Shown here in pieces: positions 44,539-53,699 of a DNA stretch of 64,000 nucleotides. Numbering within the stretch: the first letter of the stretch is position 1; each line of letters begins with the position of its first letter. This DNA comes from Celeribacter persicus. Lineage in GTDB: Bacteria; Pseudomonadota; Alphaproteobacteria; Rhodobacterales; Rhodobacteraceae. The notes under the pieces are model-generated. The model saw only the letters and a list, made by a program, of their open reading frames with translations. It had not been told where the DNA came from and did not search any database. The stretch is from assembly GCF_003050785.1 (NCBI RefSeq), contig NZ_QAOH01000001.1, forward strand, positions 248,001 through 312,000, in the 5' to 3' direction. A program made the position numbers and the translations under genes.

Positions 44539-45948
44539 ATGAAAAAGTTGAATTTGGTCAAGGCGGCCCTCATTGGGTTTGCCATACTCGGCGCTAGCCC
44601 GCATGGGGCTTTTGCTGAAAAACTTCGTGTGATGACGGGCTCCCCCTCGGGCGTGCTGAATGTTCCGATGAACCGGGCCGTGGTTGTCGAAAGCGACGAA
44701 CCTTTCGCCGAAATCTCGGTAGCCAATGCGGAAATTGCCGATATCTCAACCCTTTCAGATCGTTCCATCTATGTGCTGGGCCGAACGCCGGGCCTGACCA
44801 CCATGACGCTTCTGGCCCCGAACGGGACGCTGATCACCAACGTGCAAGTTCAGGTGACCCCGGATGTTACCGAGTTCAAGGAACGCCTTCGCCAGATCAT
44901 GCCGAACGAAGCGATCGAAGTGCGCACGGCCAATGACGGCATCGTACTCTCGGGGGTGATTTCCTCGGTGACCATGATGGAACGTGCGGTGGAACTGGCG
45001 GAACGCTATGCGCCGGGCCGGGTGTCCAACCTGCTCAATATCGGCGGCACGCAACAGGTCATGCTGAAAGTGCGCTTTGCCGAAATGACCCGCTCTGTCT
45101 CGAAGAACCTCTCCTCCTCCATCGGCTTGTCCAACACGGATATGACGAGCTCCACCGGCACCTGGCTGAGCAGCGACAACAGTGCCACCTCGATTGCCGA
45201 CAATGGCGGCGTCACCGTGAAGGAAGGAACCCTCGGCGCAATCAATATCGGCGGTTCGATCGGCAATACGGAACTTTCTATCCTGCTTGAGGCGATGGAA
45301 GAAAAAGGTCTGGTGCGAACTCTCGCCGAACCGAACCTGACCGCGCTTTCCGGCCAGCAAGCGAAATTCCTCGCCGGTGGCGAATATCCGATCCCGGTCT
45401 CCGACGAAGATGGCATCTATATCGACTACAAACCCTTTGGTGTCGAACTTGAGTTTGTGCCACGCGTGATCAATGGCGACCAGATCAACCTCGAAATGCG
45501 TGCCGCCGTGTCTGGCATCGATTCGACCGTGAACTATTCGGTGAACGGCTTTACGCTGAACTCCTTCAAACGCCGCGAAACCTCGACCACCGTTGAGCTG
45601 CGCGACGGTCAGAGCTTTGCCATCGCAGGTCTGTTGCAGGACGATTTCGAAGATCTCATCGGTCAGGTGCCGTGGCTCGGCGACATTCCGGTGCTCGGCG
45701 CCCTGTTCCGCTCGACCGATTATTCCCGCCGCCAGTCGGAGCTTGTGATCATCGTCACCCCGCATCTGGTCAGCCCGACCAACGGTCTCGCGCTCAGCTT
45801 GCCGACCGACCGGGTCAAGGTTCCGACCGAAAGTGAGCTGTTCCTCTTCGGCAAGACCTTTGGTGGCACCTCTGCCCCGAAATCCGGAGCGGCGGCCGAA
45901 GTGGCGAAACAGGATTTCTCCGGCTCCTATGGCTATGTGATGGAGTAA
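44539..45948 (+). CDS. cpaC: Tad pilus secretin CpaC/RcpA
   Basis: The outer-membrane secretin of the Tad pilus. The 469-residue protein has a signal peptide (MKKLNLVKAALIGFAILGAS), an N-terminal BON-like/pilus domain (MTGSPSGVLNVPMNRAVVVE, VANAEIADI), and the secretin domain with LAEPNLTALSGQQAKFLAGG, IPV and ELVIIVTPHLVSP near the end. It lies 253 bases after cpaB, beyond a terminator, so it probably has its own promoter. The OmpA-like gene follows after 4 bases. Confidence 0.95.
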   Translation: MKKLNLVKAALIGFAILGASPHGAFAEKLRVMTGSPSGVLNVPMNRAVVVESDEPFAEISVANAEIADISTLSDRSIYVLGRTPGLTTMTLLAPNGTLITNVQVQVTPDVTEFKERLRQIMPNEAIEVRTANDGIVLSGVISSVTMMERAVELAERYAPGRVSNLLNIGGTQQVMLKVRFAEMTRSVSKNLSSSIGLSNTDMTSSTGTWLSSDNSATSIADNGGVTVKEGTLGAINIGGSIGNTELSILLEAMEEKGLVRTLAEPNLTALSGQQAKFLAGGEYPIPVSDEDGIYIDYKPFGVELEFVPRVINGDQINLEMRAAVSGIDSTVNYSVNGFTLNSFKRRETSTTVELRDGQSFAIAGLLQDDFEDLIGQVPWLGDIPVLGALFRSTDYSRRQSELVIIVTPHLVSPTNGLALSLPTDRVKVPTESELFLFGKTFGGTSAPKSGAAAEVAKQDFSGSYGYVME

Positions 45949-45952
45949 GGAC

Positions 45953-46618
45953 ATGCGGGACACTCTGAAACTTTCTCTTGTGGCCTCGGCCCTTCTCGCC
46001 CTAGGCGCCTGCTCCGATCAGAACGCTTTAAACTACTTCAATCAGGAAGCTGGTGGCTATCTGGACAATGGCACTTTCGGCAACGCGACGATGAACAACA
46101 CACTGGTTCAGAGCGGTCAGCTCGATTACGTGATCGACCTGAACGAACGCTTTGCAGCCCAGGTTCCGACCACGGTCAATTTTGAATTCAATTCCGCCGT
46201 GCTCGATGGCGTGGCGCGCGATGCGATCCGCAAACAGGCGCATTTCATGGCGCAATTCCCCGAAGTACGTTTCCGCGTCTACGGTCACACCGATCTCGTG
46301 GGCTCCAACGCCTACAACAAATCGCTCGGTCTGCGCCGCGCGAAAGCAGTGGTCGCGGAACTTGCCCGCAACGGCATCTCCCGCTCGCGCCTCGAAGCGA
46401 TGGTCTCCTATGGCGAGACCCAACCGCTGATCGTGACCCAGAATCCGGAGCGCAAGAACCGCCGTACCGTTACCGAAGTGTCCGGTTTTGTGGAAAATTC
46501 GAAGCTCGTGATGGACAGCCGCTATGCGGAGATCATTCATCGCGAATACATCGAAAGTGCGACGGCTCCCTCGGACCTCGTCGACTTTGGAAGCCGCGAA
46601 ATCAATCCGGGACAATAA
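45953..46618 (+). CDS. OmpA-family lipoprotein of the Tad locus
   Basis: A 221-residue lipoprotein (signal peptide with lipobox LGAC, Cys20) whose central region is an OmpA/peptidoglycan-binding domain (VNFEFNSAVLDGVARDAIRKQ, FRVYGHTDLVGSNAYNKSLG, LRRAKAVVAEL). It sits where cpaD is found in Caulobacter-type loci, between the secretin and cpaE, so it probably anchors the secretin to the cell wall. It is unrelated in sequence to CpaD, as far as I can see. Confidence 0.88.
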   Translation: MRDTLKLSLVASALLALGACSDQNALNYFNQEAGGYLDNGTFGNATMNNTLVQSGQLDYVIDLNERFAAQVPTTVNFEFNSAVLDGVARDAIRKQAHFMAQFPEVRFRVYGHTDLVGSNAYNKSLGLRRAKAVVAELARNGISRSRLEAMVSYGETQPLIVTQNPERKNRRTVTEVSGFVENSKLVMDSRYAEIIHREYIESATAPSDLVDFGSREINPGQ

Positions 46619-46716
46619 AGCCCGGATAACATCGTATCGAATTAGCGAATTATTACGCGATTTCGGCCCTATTGTTGCCCCAATACCCCGGCACCTTATC
46701 CCCAATGGGAGCAGTA

Positions 46717-46738
46717 TGTCCGACAACCGAGTCGGACA
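46717..46738. promoter_or_regulatory. inverted repeat between the OmpA-like gene and cpaE
   Basis: TGTCCGAC-N6-GTCGGACA is a perfect 8-base inverted repeat in the 210-base gap before cpaE. It could form an RNA hairpin or bind a dimeric regulator. No T-run follows. Confidence 0.4.
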
Positions 46739-46828
46739 GACGCGCCAGGGGATCAGGGCCGGGCGTTCCGTTTGAAACAGTCTGAGCCATCGAGAGCCTG
46801 GCGTTCGAGATAAAGGACGCTTTGAGCA

Positions 46829-48085
46829 ATGACGAGTGAAGCTCTATTGCAAAACGACCCGGCCCCGCTTGTGGCCTGTACGATCAGCCGGGACGTGCAG
46901 AACTTCGATCTTCTGATCGAAGATATGGAGACCGAACTGGGCGAAGCCTGGGGCGATCTCTCTTTCGAGGATGCTCGGCAGTTCTTTCGCCAACCGGAAA
47001 GCGGCGGGCTGAAATTCGTCGCCATGGCGCTCGATCATGAAGACGAGAGCCTGCTGGCAATGATCGCGGACCTGATCAAGTCGGCCAAGGCACAGAATAT
47101 CAAGGTGATTCTGATCGCCGATGAAATCTCGCCCTTGATCCTGCATCAGCTCCTGCAACTCGGAGCCGAAGATTTCATCCCCTACCCGCTGCCGGAAAAC
47201 GCCCTTCATGACGCGATCGAACGTCTGGATGCACCCCGCAAGGTGCCCGCCATCGACTTCGTCGAGACGCACATGTCGACGCAGGTCGTCTCAGGTGGCA
47301 ACGCGCATGGCATCGTTCTGCCGGTGCAATCCATATCGGGTGGCGCGGGCGCCACGACCATCGCGGTCAACCTCGCCTGGGAACTGGCCAATATCGAGAA
47401 GAAAGGCCCGCAACCCCGCGTGCTGTTGATAGATTTCAACCTGCAATACGGTTCCGTGTCCACCTATCTCGACCTGCCTCGCCGCAATGCGGTCTATGAG
47501 CTTCTGTCCTCGACCGAATTGATGGATGACGATGCGTTCAAAGGCGCATTGATGAATTTCAACGACAAGCTTTCCGTGCTGACCGCACCGCCGGAAATCC
47601 TGCCGCTCGATTTCATCGAAGCCACCGATGTGGAGCGACTGCTCGACATGGGCCGCAAACATTTCGACTATATCATTATCGACATGCCCACGACCCTCGT
47701 AAGCTGGACCGAGACGGCGCTCAATGCGGCCGAATTCTATTTCGCACCAATCGAACTCGACCTGCGCTCCGCCCAGAATATCTTGCGTCTGCGCAATGCG
47801 CTCAAAGCGGAAGAACTGCCGTTCGAGAAGATGCGCTTTCTGTTGAACCGGGCGCCGAAGGCGATGGATCTGGCTGCGAAAGCACGTCTGAAACGCATGG
47901 CGGAAAATCTCGAAATCGACATCGACGTGCAATTCCCCGATGGCGGGCGACCGGTGCGCGATGCCTGCGATCAGGGCATGCCGCTCGGAATCGAAGCGGC
48001 GAAAAACCCGCTGCGCAAGGAAATTCACAAGCTCGCTGCCTCGCTGCACGCACGACAGTCCGGGCAACTCGAAGCGGCACAATAA
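46829..48085 (+). CDS. cpaE: Tad pilus localisation ATPase CpaE/TadZ
   Basis: A 418-residue protein that positions the Tad machine. The N-terminal part (about 1-140) is an atypical receiver domain (IKVILIADEI, LGAEDFIPYPL). The C-terminal part is a MinD/ParA-like ATPase with a deviant Walker A SISGGAGATTIAVNLA (171-177 GGAGATT) and LLIDFNLQYGSVSTYLDL. The invariant Lys of the P-loop is replaced by Ala, so ATP hydrolysis is doubtful. The ATG has AAAGGA about 11 bases upstream. Confidence 0.93.
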   Translation: MTSEALLQNDPAPLVACTISRDVQNFDLLIEDMETELGEAWGDLSFEDARQFFRQPESGGLKFVAMALDHEDESLLAMIADLIKSAKAQNIKVILIADEISPLILHQLLQLGAEDFIPYPLPENALHDAIERLDAPRKVPAIDFVETHMSTQVVSGGNAHGIVLPVQSISGGAGATTIAVNLAWELANIEKKGPQPRVLLIDFNLQYGSVSTYLDLPRRNAVYELLSSTELMDDDAFKGALMNFNDKLSVLTAPPEILPLDFIEATDVERLLDMGRKHFDYIIIDMPTTLVSWTETALNAAEFYFAPIELDLRSAQNILRLRNALKAEELPFEKMRFLLNRAPKAMDLAAKARLKRMAENLEIDIDVQFPDGGRPVRDACDQGMPLGIEAAKNPLRKEIHKLAASLHARQSGQLEAAQ

Positions 48086-48131
48086 TCCGCCGCAAAAACT
48101 GCCCCGGAGCATGAGGTGAGAGAACAAGACG

Positions 48132-49598
48132 ATGTTTTCGCGATACAAAAAATCCGATGGCCATAAAGCAGAAGCCGTCAAAACCCCAACCAAGAGCGCG
48201 CCCACAGCCGCCCCGGTGAAAGCTGCCGCACCTGCCGAAGCACCCGCCCCGGCCGCAATCAAGGTTCAGCGCCGCGAGTCCACGCGCGCAGCCCAGGTCG
48301 CCCCGCAGGACAAGGAACGCCGGCGCAAGGAACGACTTGGCGACATCAAGGTGGAGATGCACAAGCGTCTTCTCGAAGACCTGAACCTCGCGGCTCTTGA
48401 AACCGCACAGGAAAAGGATCTGAAATCCGAGATTTCCGATATCACGGCGGAATTTCTCGCCGATCAGGGTCTGGTCCTGAACCGCGATGAACGCATCCTG
48501 CTCAATCAGGAGCTGTACGATGAAGTGCGCGGCCTCGGGCCGCTGGAACCGCTTTTGAAAGACGAGAGCGTCAACGATATTCTGGTCAACGGACCGCATC
48601 AGATCTTCATCGAACGGGCGGGCAAGCTCGAACTCTCGGACATCACCTTCAAGGATGAAAAGCACCTTCTGCGGATCATCGACAAGATCGTTTCCGCCGT
48701 GGGCCGCCGCGTCGATGAATCGAACCCCTATGTCGACGCCCGTCTCAAAGACGGTTCGCGTTTCAACGCCATGGTGCCGCCGGTCGCGGTGGACGGCTCG
48801 CTCGTCTCCATCCGGAAATTCAAAAAGGACAAGCTCGGGATCGACGATCTCGTGCGGTTCGGTGCTTTCTCCGAGGAAATGGCCGCCTATCTTCAAGCCG
48901 CCGTCTCCACCCGCCTCAATGTCATCGTGTCGGGCGGGACGGGCTCCGGTAAGACCACCACGCTCAATGCGCTGTCTTCATTCATCGACAACGACGAACG
49001 CATTCTCACCATCGAGGACACCGCGGAACTTCAACTCCAGCAGACCCATGTCGGTCGGATGGAAAGCCGTCCCGCCAACGTCGAGGGCAAGGGCGCGGTG
49101 ACCCAACGGGATTGTTTGCGCAACGCGCTCAGGATGCGCCCGGACCGGATCATCGTGGGGGAGACCCGCGGTGAAGAGGTGATCGACATGCTTCAGGCCA
49201 TGAATACCGGTCACGACGGCTCGATGACCACGATCCACGCCAACTCCGCGCGCGACGGTGTGTCGCGTCTTGAGAACATGATCGCCATGGCCGGGATCGA
49301 AATGCCGCTCAAGGCGGTGCGCTCACAGATCGCTTCGGCTGTGAACCTGATCGTGCAGGCCTCGCGTCTCCAAGACGGCTCGCGCCGCATGGTCTCGATC
49401 ACCGAGATCACCGGCATGGAAGGCGACGTGATCTCGATGCAGGAGGTGTTCCGCTTCCAGCGCACCGGCCTGACCCCCGACAACAAGATCATCGGCCATT
49501 TCACGGCGACCGGTGTCCGCAGCCACTTCTCGGAACGCTTCCGCATGTGGGGCTACGACCTGCCGCACGCGATTTTCGAACCGACCAACCCGCGTTAA
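48132..49598 (+). CDS. cpaF: Tad pilus assembly ATPase CpaF/TadA
   Basis: The motor of pilus assembly, a hexameric secretion ATPase. The 488-residue protein has a disordered Ala/Pro/Lys-rich N-terminus (about 1-65), then the core with Walker A GGTGSGKT (268-275), IEDTAELQL (Asp box), [15 protein letters not shown] (Walker B) and [14 protein letters not shown] (His box). It follows cpaE by 46 bases and precedes tadB. Confidence 0.96.
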   Translation: MFSRYKKSDGHKAEAVKTPTKSAPTAAPVKAAAPAEAPAPAAIKVQRRESTRAAQVAPQDKERRRKERLGDIKVEMHKRLLEDLNLAALETAQEKDLKSEISDITAEFLADQGLVLNRDERILLNQELYDEVRGLGPLEPLLKDESVNDILVNGPHQIFIERAGKLELSDITFKDEKHLLRIIDKIVSAVGRRVDESNPYVDARLKDGSRFNAMVPPVAVDGSLVSIRKFKKDKLGIDDLVRFGAFSEEMAAYLQAAVSTRLNVIVSGGTGSGKTTTLNALSSFIDNDERILTIEDTAELQLQQTHVGRMESRPANVEGKGAVTQRDCLRNALRMRPDRIIVGETRGEEVIDMLQAMNTGHDGSMTTIHANSARDGVSRLENMIAMAGIEMPLKAVRSQIASAVNLIVQASRLQDGSRRMVSITEITGMEGDVISMQEVFRFQRTGLTPDNKIIGHFTATGVRSHFSERFRMWGYDLPHAIFEPTNPR

Positions 49599-49610
49599 GG
49601 AGCCTGTCAC

Positions 49611-50582
49611 ATGATCATTTCTCTGGAACCGATCATTTACGGCGTCGTCTTCGTCGCCGTGCTGCTTCTGGTCGAGGGCATCTATCTGACTGTGTTCGGC
49701 AAGTCTATCTCGCTGAACTCCAGGGTCAATCGCCGCTACGAACTGCTCGAAAAGGGCACGGGCGACCGCGAAGAGGTGCTCAATCAACTGCGTAAGGAGA
49801 TGAGCCAGCACCTCAAGTCGCGTCAGGTGCCGCTTTACTCCGTTCTGGCCGAAAAGGCGCAAAAGGCCAACATCGCCTTCTCGCCCACTCAGCTCTTCAT
49901 GGTCATGGGGCTTCTGGGCATGGTCGCCTTCGTCGGCCTGTCGATCGGCACCGCCGCCTCCCTCCCGATCCGGATCATGGTCTCCGTCGTGATGGGCGTC
50001 GGTGCGGTTTATGTCTGGGTTCAGGCCAAGGCCAAGAAGCGTCTCGGCCTCATCGAGGAACAACTGCCCGATGCGGTTGAACTCATGGTGCGCTCTCTGC
50101 GCGTCGGACACCCGTTTTCCAATGCGCTGACCATCGTCTCCAAGGAAGTCCCCGATCCGCTTGGTACGGAAATGGGCGTGATCGCGGATGAATCCGCCTA
50201 TGGTCGCGACGTGGGCGAGGCCTTGAAAGACATGGCCGAACGGCTCGACATGCAAGATTTGCGCTTCCTCGCCGTTGCCGTGTCGATCCAGCAGCAATCC
50301 GGCGGCAACCTCGCCGAAGTGCTCGACGGTCTGGCGAAGGTGATCCGCTCGCGTTTCAAACTGTTCCGCCGGGTGAAAGCGATCACCGCCGAGGCGCAAT
50401 GGTCCGGCAAGTTCCTCTCGGGCTTCCCGCTTCTGGCGCTTCTGATGATCTCGCTGATGAAACCCGAATATTACGACACGGTGAAAAACACGCCCGCCTT
50501 CATTCCCGCATGTCTGACCGTGGCCGGGTTTCTCACCGCGAATATCTTCGTCATGAAATCGCTCGTGAACATCAAGGTCTGA
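49611..50582 (+). CDS. tadB: Tad pilus inner-membrane protein TadB
   Basis: A 323-residue GspF-type platform protein. Hydrophobic helices are near residues 5-25 and 100-145, and two at the C-terminus (~270-320). The conserved type II secretion F domain holds EEQLPDAVELMVRSLRVGHPF and AVSIQQQSGGNLAEVLD. It pairs with TadC, whose gene follows 12 bases later. Confidence 0.94.
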   Translation: MIISLEPIIYGVVFVAVLLLVEGIYLTVFGKSISLNSRVNRRYELLEKGTGDREEVLNQLRKEMSQHLKSRQVPLYSVLAEKAQKANIAFSPTQLFMVMGLLGMVAFVGLSIGTAASLPIRIMVSVVMGVGAVYVWVQAKAKKRLGLIEEQLPDAVELMVRSLRVGHPFSNALTIVSKEVPDPLGTEMGVIADESAYGRDVGEALKDMAERLDMQDLRFLAVAVSIQQQSGGNLAEVLDGLAKVIRSRFKLFRRVKAITAEAQWSGKFLSGFPLLALLMISLMKPEYYDTVKNTPAFIPACLTVAGFLTANIFVMKSLVNIKV

Positions 50583-50594
50583 GGAAGTTCCGCC

Positions 50595-51572
50595 ATGCAA
50601 GAGATATTCACCTCCCTCCTCGGCGATCAACTCGGTCCCTTTGGCCCTCTCATTCTCATGGGATCTTTGGGCGCGGTGCTGATCCTCTTCGCCCTGCCCG
50701 CGCTTTTGAACAAGAAACGCGATCCGATGGACCGGCTCAAGGAGCAGGCCCAGAACGGCAATACGGCGAACAAACAGGCCAAGCTGCGCTACGAGGACAA
50801 GAAGGGGGCGAAGCTCGAAAAATACTCCGCCTTTCTTGAGCCCCAAAACGAAGAGGAATATTCCGCCGCGCAATTAAAGATGATTCAGGCGGGCTATCGC
50901 GGCAAGAACGCCGTGCGCATGTTCCACTTCGCGCAATTCTCAATGGGGCTCGGCGCGCTGGCCTTCGGCCTGCTGTTCGCCCTGCTCAAATCCTCGCAAC
51001 AGGAAATGACACCGAAATCCCTGGTGCTGACGGTGCTCCTTCCGGCCTGTATCGGGTACATGCTGCCGAAATATTGGGTTACGCGCCGCGTCGAAGCCCG
51101 CAAGGAGGAAATCACCAACGGTTTCCCGGATGCGCTCGATCTCATGCTGGTCTGCGTCGAGGCCGGTCAGTCGCTCGATCAGGCGATCATCCGTGTGGCC
51201 AAGGAAATCCGCTCGGGCTTCCCGGCGCTGGCCGACGAGTTCGAGATCGTTTCTTACGAGATCAAGGCCGGCAAGGACAAAACCATCGTTTTGCGCGACA
51301 TGGCCGAACGCTGTGGCGTGCCCGATGTGGCCTCTTTCGTGACCGTGCTGATCCAGTCGCAGCAATTCGGGACCTCGATTGCCGATGCACTACGGATTTA
51401 TGCCGCTGAAATGCGTGACAAACGCGTGATGCGCGCCGAAGAGGCCGCAAACAAGTTGCCTACCAAGATGACCCTTGCCACAATGATGCTGACCGTGCCG
51501 CCGCTCCTGATTATCCTGGTCGGCCCCTCGGTCTATGACATCTACATTATGCTGTCGGAAGCCAGCTTCTAA
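50595..51572 (+). CDS. tadC: Tad pilus inner-membrane protein TadC
   Basis: A 325-residue GspF-type membrane protein, partner of TadB. It has a hydrophobic N-terminal helix (about 15-40), two helices around 115-155, and the cytoplasmic F domain with FPDALDLMLVCVEAGQSLDQA and LIQSQQFGTSIADALRIYA. A final helix (LTVPPLLIILVGPSVYDIYI) ends the protein. The gene is followed by two TPR lipoprotein genes. Confidence 0.94.
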   Translation: MQEIFTSLLGDQLGPFGPLILMGSLGAVLILFALPALLNKKRDPMDRLKEQAQNGNTANKQAKLRYEDKKGAKLEKYSAFLEPQNEEEYSAAQLKMIQAGYRGKNAVRMFHFAQFSMGLGALAFGLLFALLKSSQQEMTPKSLVLTVLLPACIGYMLPKYWVTRRVEARKEEITNGFPDALDLMLVCVEAGQSLDQAIIRVAKEIRSGFPALADEFEIVSYEIKAGKDKTIVLRDMAERCGVPDVASFVTVLIQSQQFGTSIADALRIYAAEMRDKRVMRAEEAANKLPTKMTLATMMLTVPPLLIILVGPSVYDIYIMLSEASF

Positions 51573-51615
51573 GCCGGAACAGGTTTCGCGACAGCTCCAA
51601 AACGCAAGGGACAGC

Positions 51616-52194
51616 ATGTCTCGACATTTCTCGCGCCGCCCCCTCGGGGCTGCGCTTTTCCTCTCTCTCCTGACCGCCTGCGGCACCGGTGACGGGCTCA
51701 AGCCGCTCAAGAACGCCGGAGCATATGCGCCGCCGGGCGTCGATGTGGGAGAGGCCTCCGTCGACGGGCTGATCGTCGGACACCGGCTGATGGCAGCCGG
51801 AGAATACGAACTGGCGCTCAAGGCCTATTACCGCGCCGCCGGGCACCAGGGCATGACCGTCGACACCCTCTCCGCCATCGGTTCCGCCAAGCTCCGCCTC
51901 GGGCGTCTCGGTCAGGCCGAAACCGATCTCAGGAAAGCCATAGAACTCGACGACAGTTTTGTCCCGGCCTGGAACAACCTCGGCGTGGTTCTGATGGAAC
52001 AGGGGGAATACGGCGAGGCCGAACGCGTGTTCCGCACCGCCTTCGCGCTCGACAGTGGCCAATCTGCCGACATTCGCGAAAACCTGCGCTTGGCGCTCGC
52101 AAAACTCGAAAATCCCACGTATAGTGAGGAAAATGAGAGCAATTTCACACTGGTGCGGCGCGGAACGAGCGAATATCTGATCCTTGCACACTGA
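51616..52194 (+). CDS. TPR lipoprotein, TadD-like copy 1
   Basis: A 192-residue lipoprotein. Signal peptide with lipobox LTAC (Cys22 or so), then about three TPR units (ALKAYYRAAGHQGMT; GRLGQAETDLRKAIELD; VPAWNNLGVVLMEQGEYGEA). TadD-type lipoproteins help place the secretin in the outer membrane. Spacing suggests co-translation with tadC. A second, larger TPR lipoprotein follows. Confidence 0.86.
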   Translation: MSRHFSRRPLGAALFLSLLTACGTGDGLKPLKNAGAYAPPGVDVGEASVDGLIVGHRLMAAGEYELALKAYYRAAGHQGMTVDTLSAIGSAKLRLGRLGQAETDLRKAIELDDSFVPAWNNLGVVLMEQGEYGEAERVFRTAFALDSGQSADIRENLRLALAKLENPTYSEENESNFTLVRRGTSEYLILAH

Positions 52195-52323
52195 GGTGTT
52201 TCGAGATCCGAAAACGGACCGGGCACCGGAACAGGGTTGAAACGAAGAACAAAGTATCGAGGCAAACAGGGTCATCAAGAGACACAACGTCCGGACCCGA
52301 GCAGACAGAGGATGGCAGGCATC

Positions 52324-53184
52324 ATGCGCAACCTTTATGTGATCACGCTCGCACTGGCGGGCTCTGTGGCCCTGACGGCCTGTCAAAAGCCTTTTGGTGG
52401 CGATGTGCGCCGCGCCGACACCTCCGTGAACGCCATCGACGGCACCGGACTTTCCGACATCATGCTCAACGCCGCCGACCCGACCGAAGCCGTGTCCTAT
52501 TTTTCCCGTTCCGTGGCGGAAAACCCGGACCGCATCGACCTGCAACGCGGACTCGCGAAATCCCTTGTGCGCGCGGGCGAGAACCATGCTGCTGTCACCG
52601 CCTGGAAGAACGTCGTCGCCCATAAGGAGGCGACGATGGACGACCGGGTTGATTACGCCGATGCGCTGATCCGGACCGGCGAGTGGAAAGAGGCCGAGGC
52701 CCAGCTCGATGCCGTGCCGCCCACCCATGAGACCTACAAACGCTACCGCCTTGAGGCGATGGTCGCCGACAGCAATCAGGAATGGAAAAAGGCCGACAGT
52801 TTCTACCAGACCGCCGTGGGGCTGACGACCCGCCCGGGCGGGGTGCTGAATAACTGGGGCTATTCGAAACTGACCCGTGGCGATTACAAAGAGGCCGAAA
52901 AGCTCTTCGCGCAGGCCATCACCTACGATCCCTCGCTCTTCACCGCCAAGAACAATCTCGTTCTGGCCCGTGGCGCGCAGGGCAAATACGACCTGCCGGT
53001 GATGGAGATGACCCAGACCGAACGCGCGCAATTGCTCTACACGCTGGGGCTCGCCGCCGTAAAGGCCGGTGATGTGACCATCGGCAAGGGGCTTATCAAG
53101 GACGCCATCGACACCCACCCGCAGCATTTCGAAGCCGCCGTGCGCTCGCTGCGTGCGCTGGAAGCAAACGTCTCGAACGGTTGA
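52324..53184 (+). CDS. tadD: TPR lipoprotein, TadD-like copy 2
   Basis: A 286-residue lipoprotein (MRNLYVITLALAGSVALTAC) with several TPR motifs (AVSYFSRSVAENPDRIDLQR; WKEAEAQLDAVPPT; NNWGYSKLTRGDYKEAEKLF; LLYTLGLAAVKAGDVTIGKG). The ATG at 52324 is preferred to the one at 52312 since AGAGGATGG then has normal spacing. The longer of the two TPR lipoproteins, it is the better candidate for TadD. It is followed by the prepilin peptidase gene. Confidence 0.87.
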   Translation: MRNLYVITLALAGSVALTACQKPFGGDVRRADTSVNAIDGTGLSDIMLNAADPTEAVSYFSRSVAENPDRIDLQRGLAKSLVRAGENHAAVTAWKNVVAHKEATMDDRVDYADALIRTGEWKEAEAQLDAVPPTHETYKRYRLEAMVADSNQEWKKADSFYQTAVGLTTRPGGVLNNWGYSKLTRGDYKEAEKLFAQAITYDPSLFTAKNNLVLARGAQGKYDLPVMEMTQTERAQLLYTLGLAAVKAGDVTIGKGLIKDAIDTHPQHFEAAVRSLRALEANVSNG

Positions 53185-53192
53185 TCCGTCTC

Positions 53193-53684
53193 ATGATAAC
53201 CCTGCCCTCTCAGGCCGCGCTCTGGTTTCTTCTGCCGGTTGCACTCGTGTGTTTCCTCGCCGCCTTCAACGATCTGAAACGAATGAAACTGCCCAATACG
53301 GTCGTTCTGGCACTCGGCGCGATCTATGTGGTCATGGGACCGTTTCTCTTGCCGATTGACCAGTATCTCTGGGGCTTTGCCCATGCGCTCGTGATGTATC
53401 CCATCGCTCTCTTTGCCTACGCCTATCTGGGCGTTGGCGCCGGGGACGGCAAATTCGCCGTCGCCATGTCGATGTTCATTCCACTTGCCGATCTGGGCCC
53501 CGTGCTCACTCTGTTCGCGGCTTTTCTGCTCGGCGCTTTCGGCGCACACCGTCTGCTGCGTGCCTTGCCTGCGATGCGGCGCGCCACGCCGGACTGGGTC
53601 TCTTGGGAGCATCGTAAATTCCCCATGGGACTGGCACTCACCGGCACGATGGTTAGCTATCTGGCACTCGCGTCCTACGCCTGA
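53193..53684 (+). CDS. cpaA: prepilin peptidase CpaA/TadV
   Basis: A 163-residue A24-type membrane peptidase that trims Flp prepilins. It has four or five hydrophobic helices and both catalytic aspartates: AAFNDLKRMKLPN (first Asp) and GVGAGDGKFAVA (the GxGD motif). The ATG at 53193 lies just past the tadD stop. It is the last gene of the Tad unit; the pseudopilin genes tadE/F/G are absent here. Confidence 0.92.
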   Translation: MITLPSQAALWFLLPVALVCFLAAFNDLKRMKLPNTVVLALGAIYVVMGPFLLPIDQYLWGFAHALVMYPIALFAYAYLGVGAGDGKFAVAMSMFIPLADLGPVLTLFAAFLLGAFGAHRLLRALPAMRRATPDWVSWEHRKFPMGLALTGTMVSYLALASYA

Positions 53685-53699
53685 ACCTCTACGCTACGT

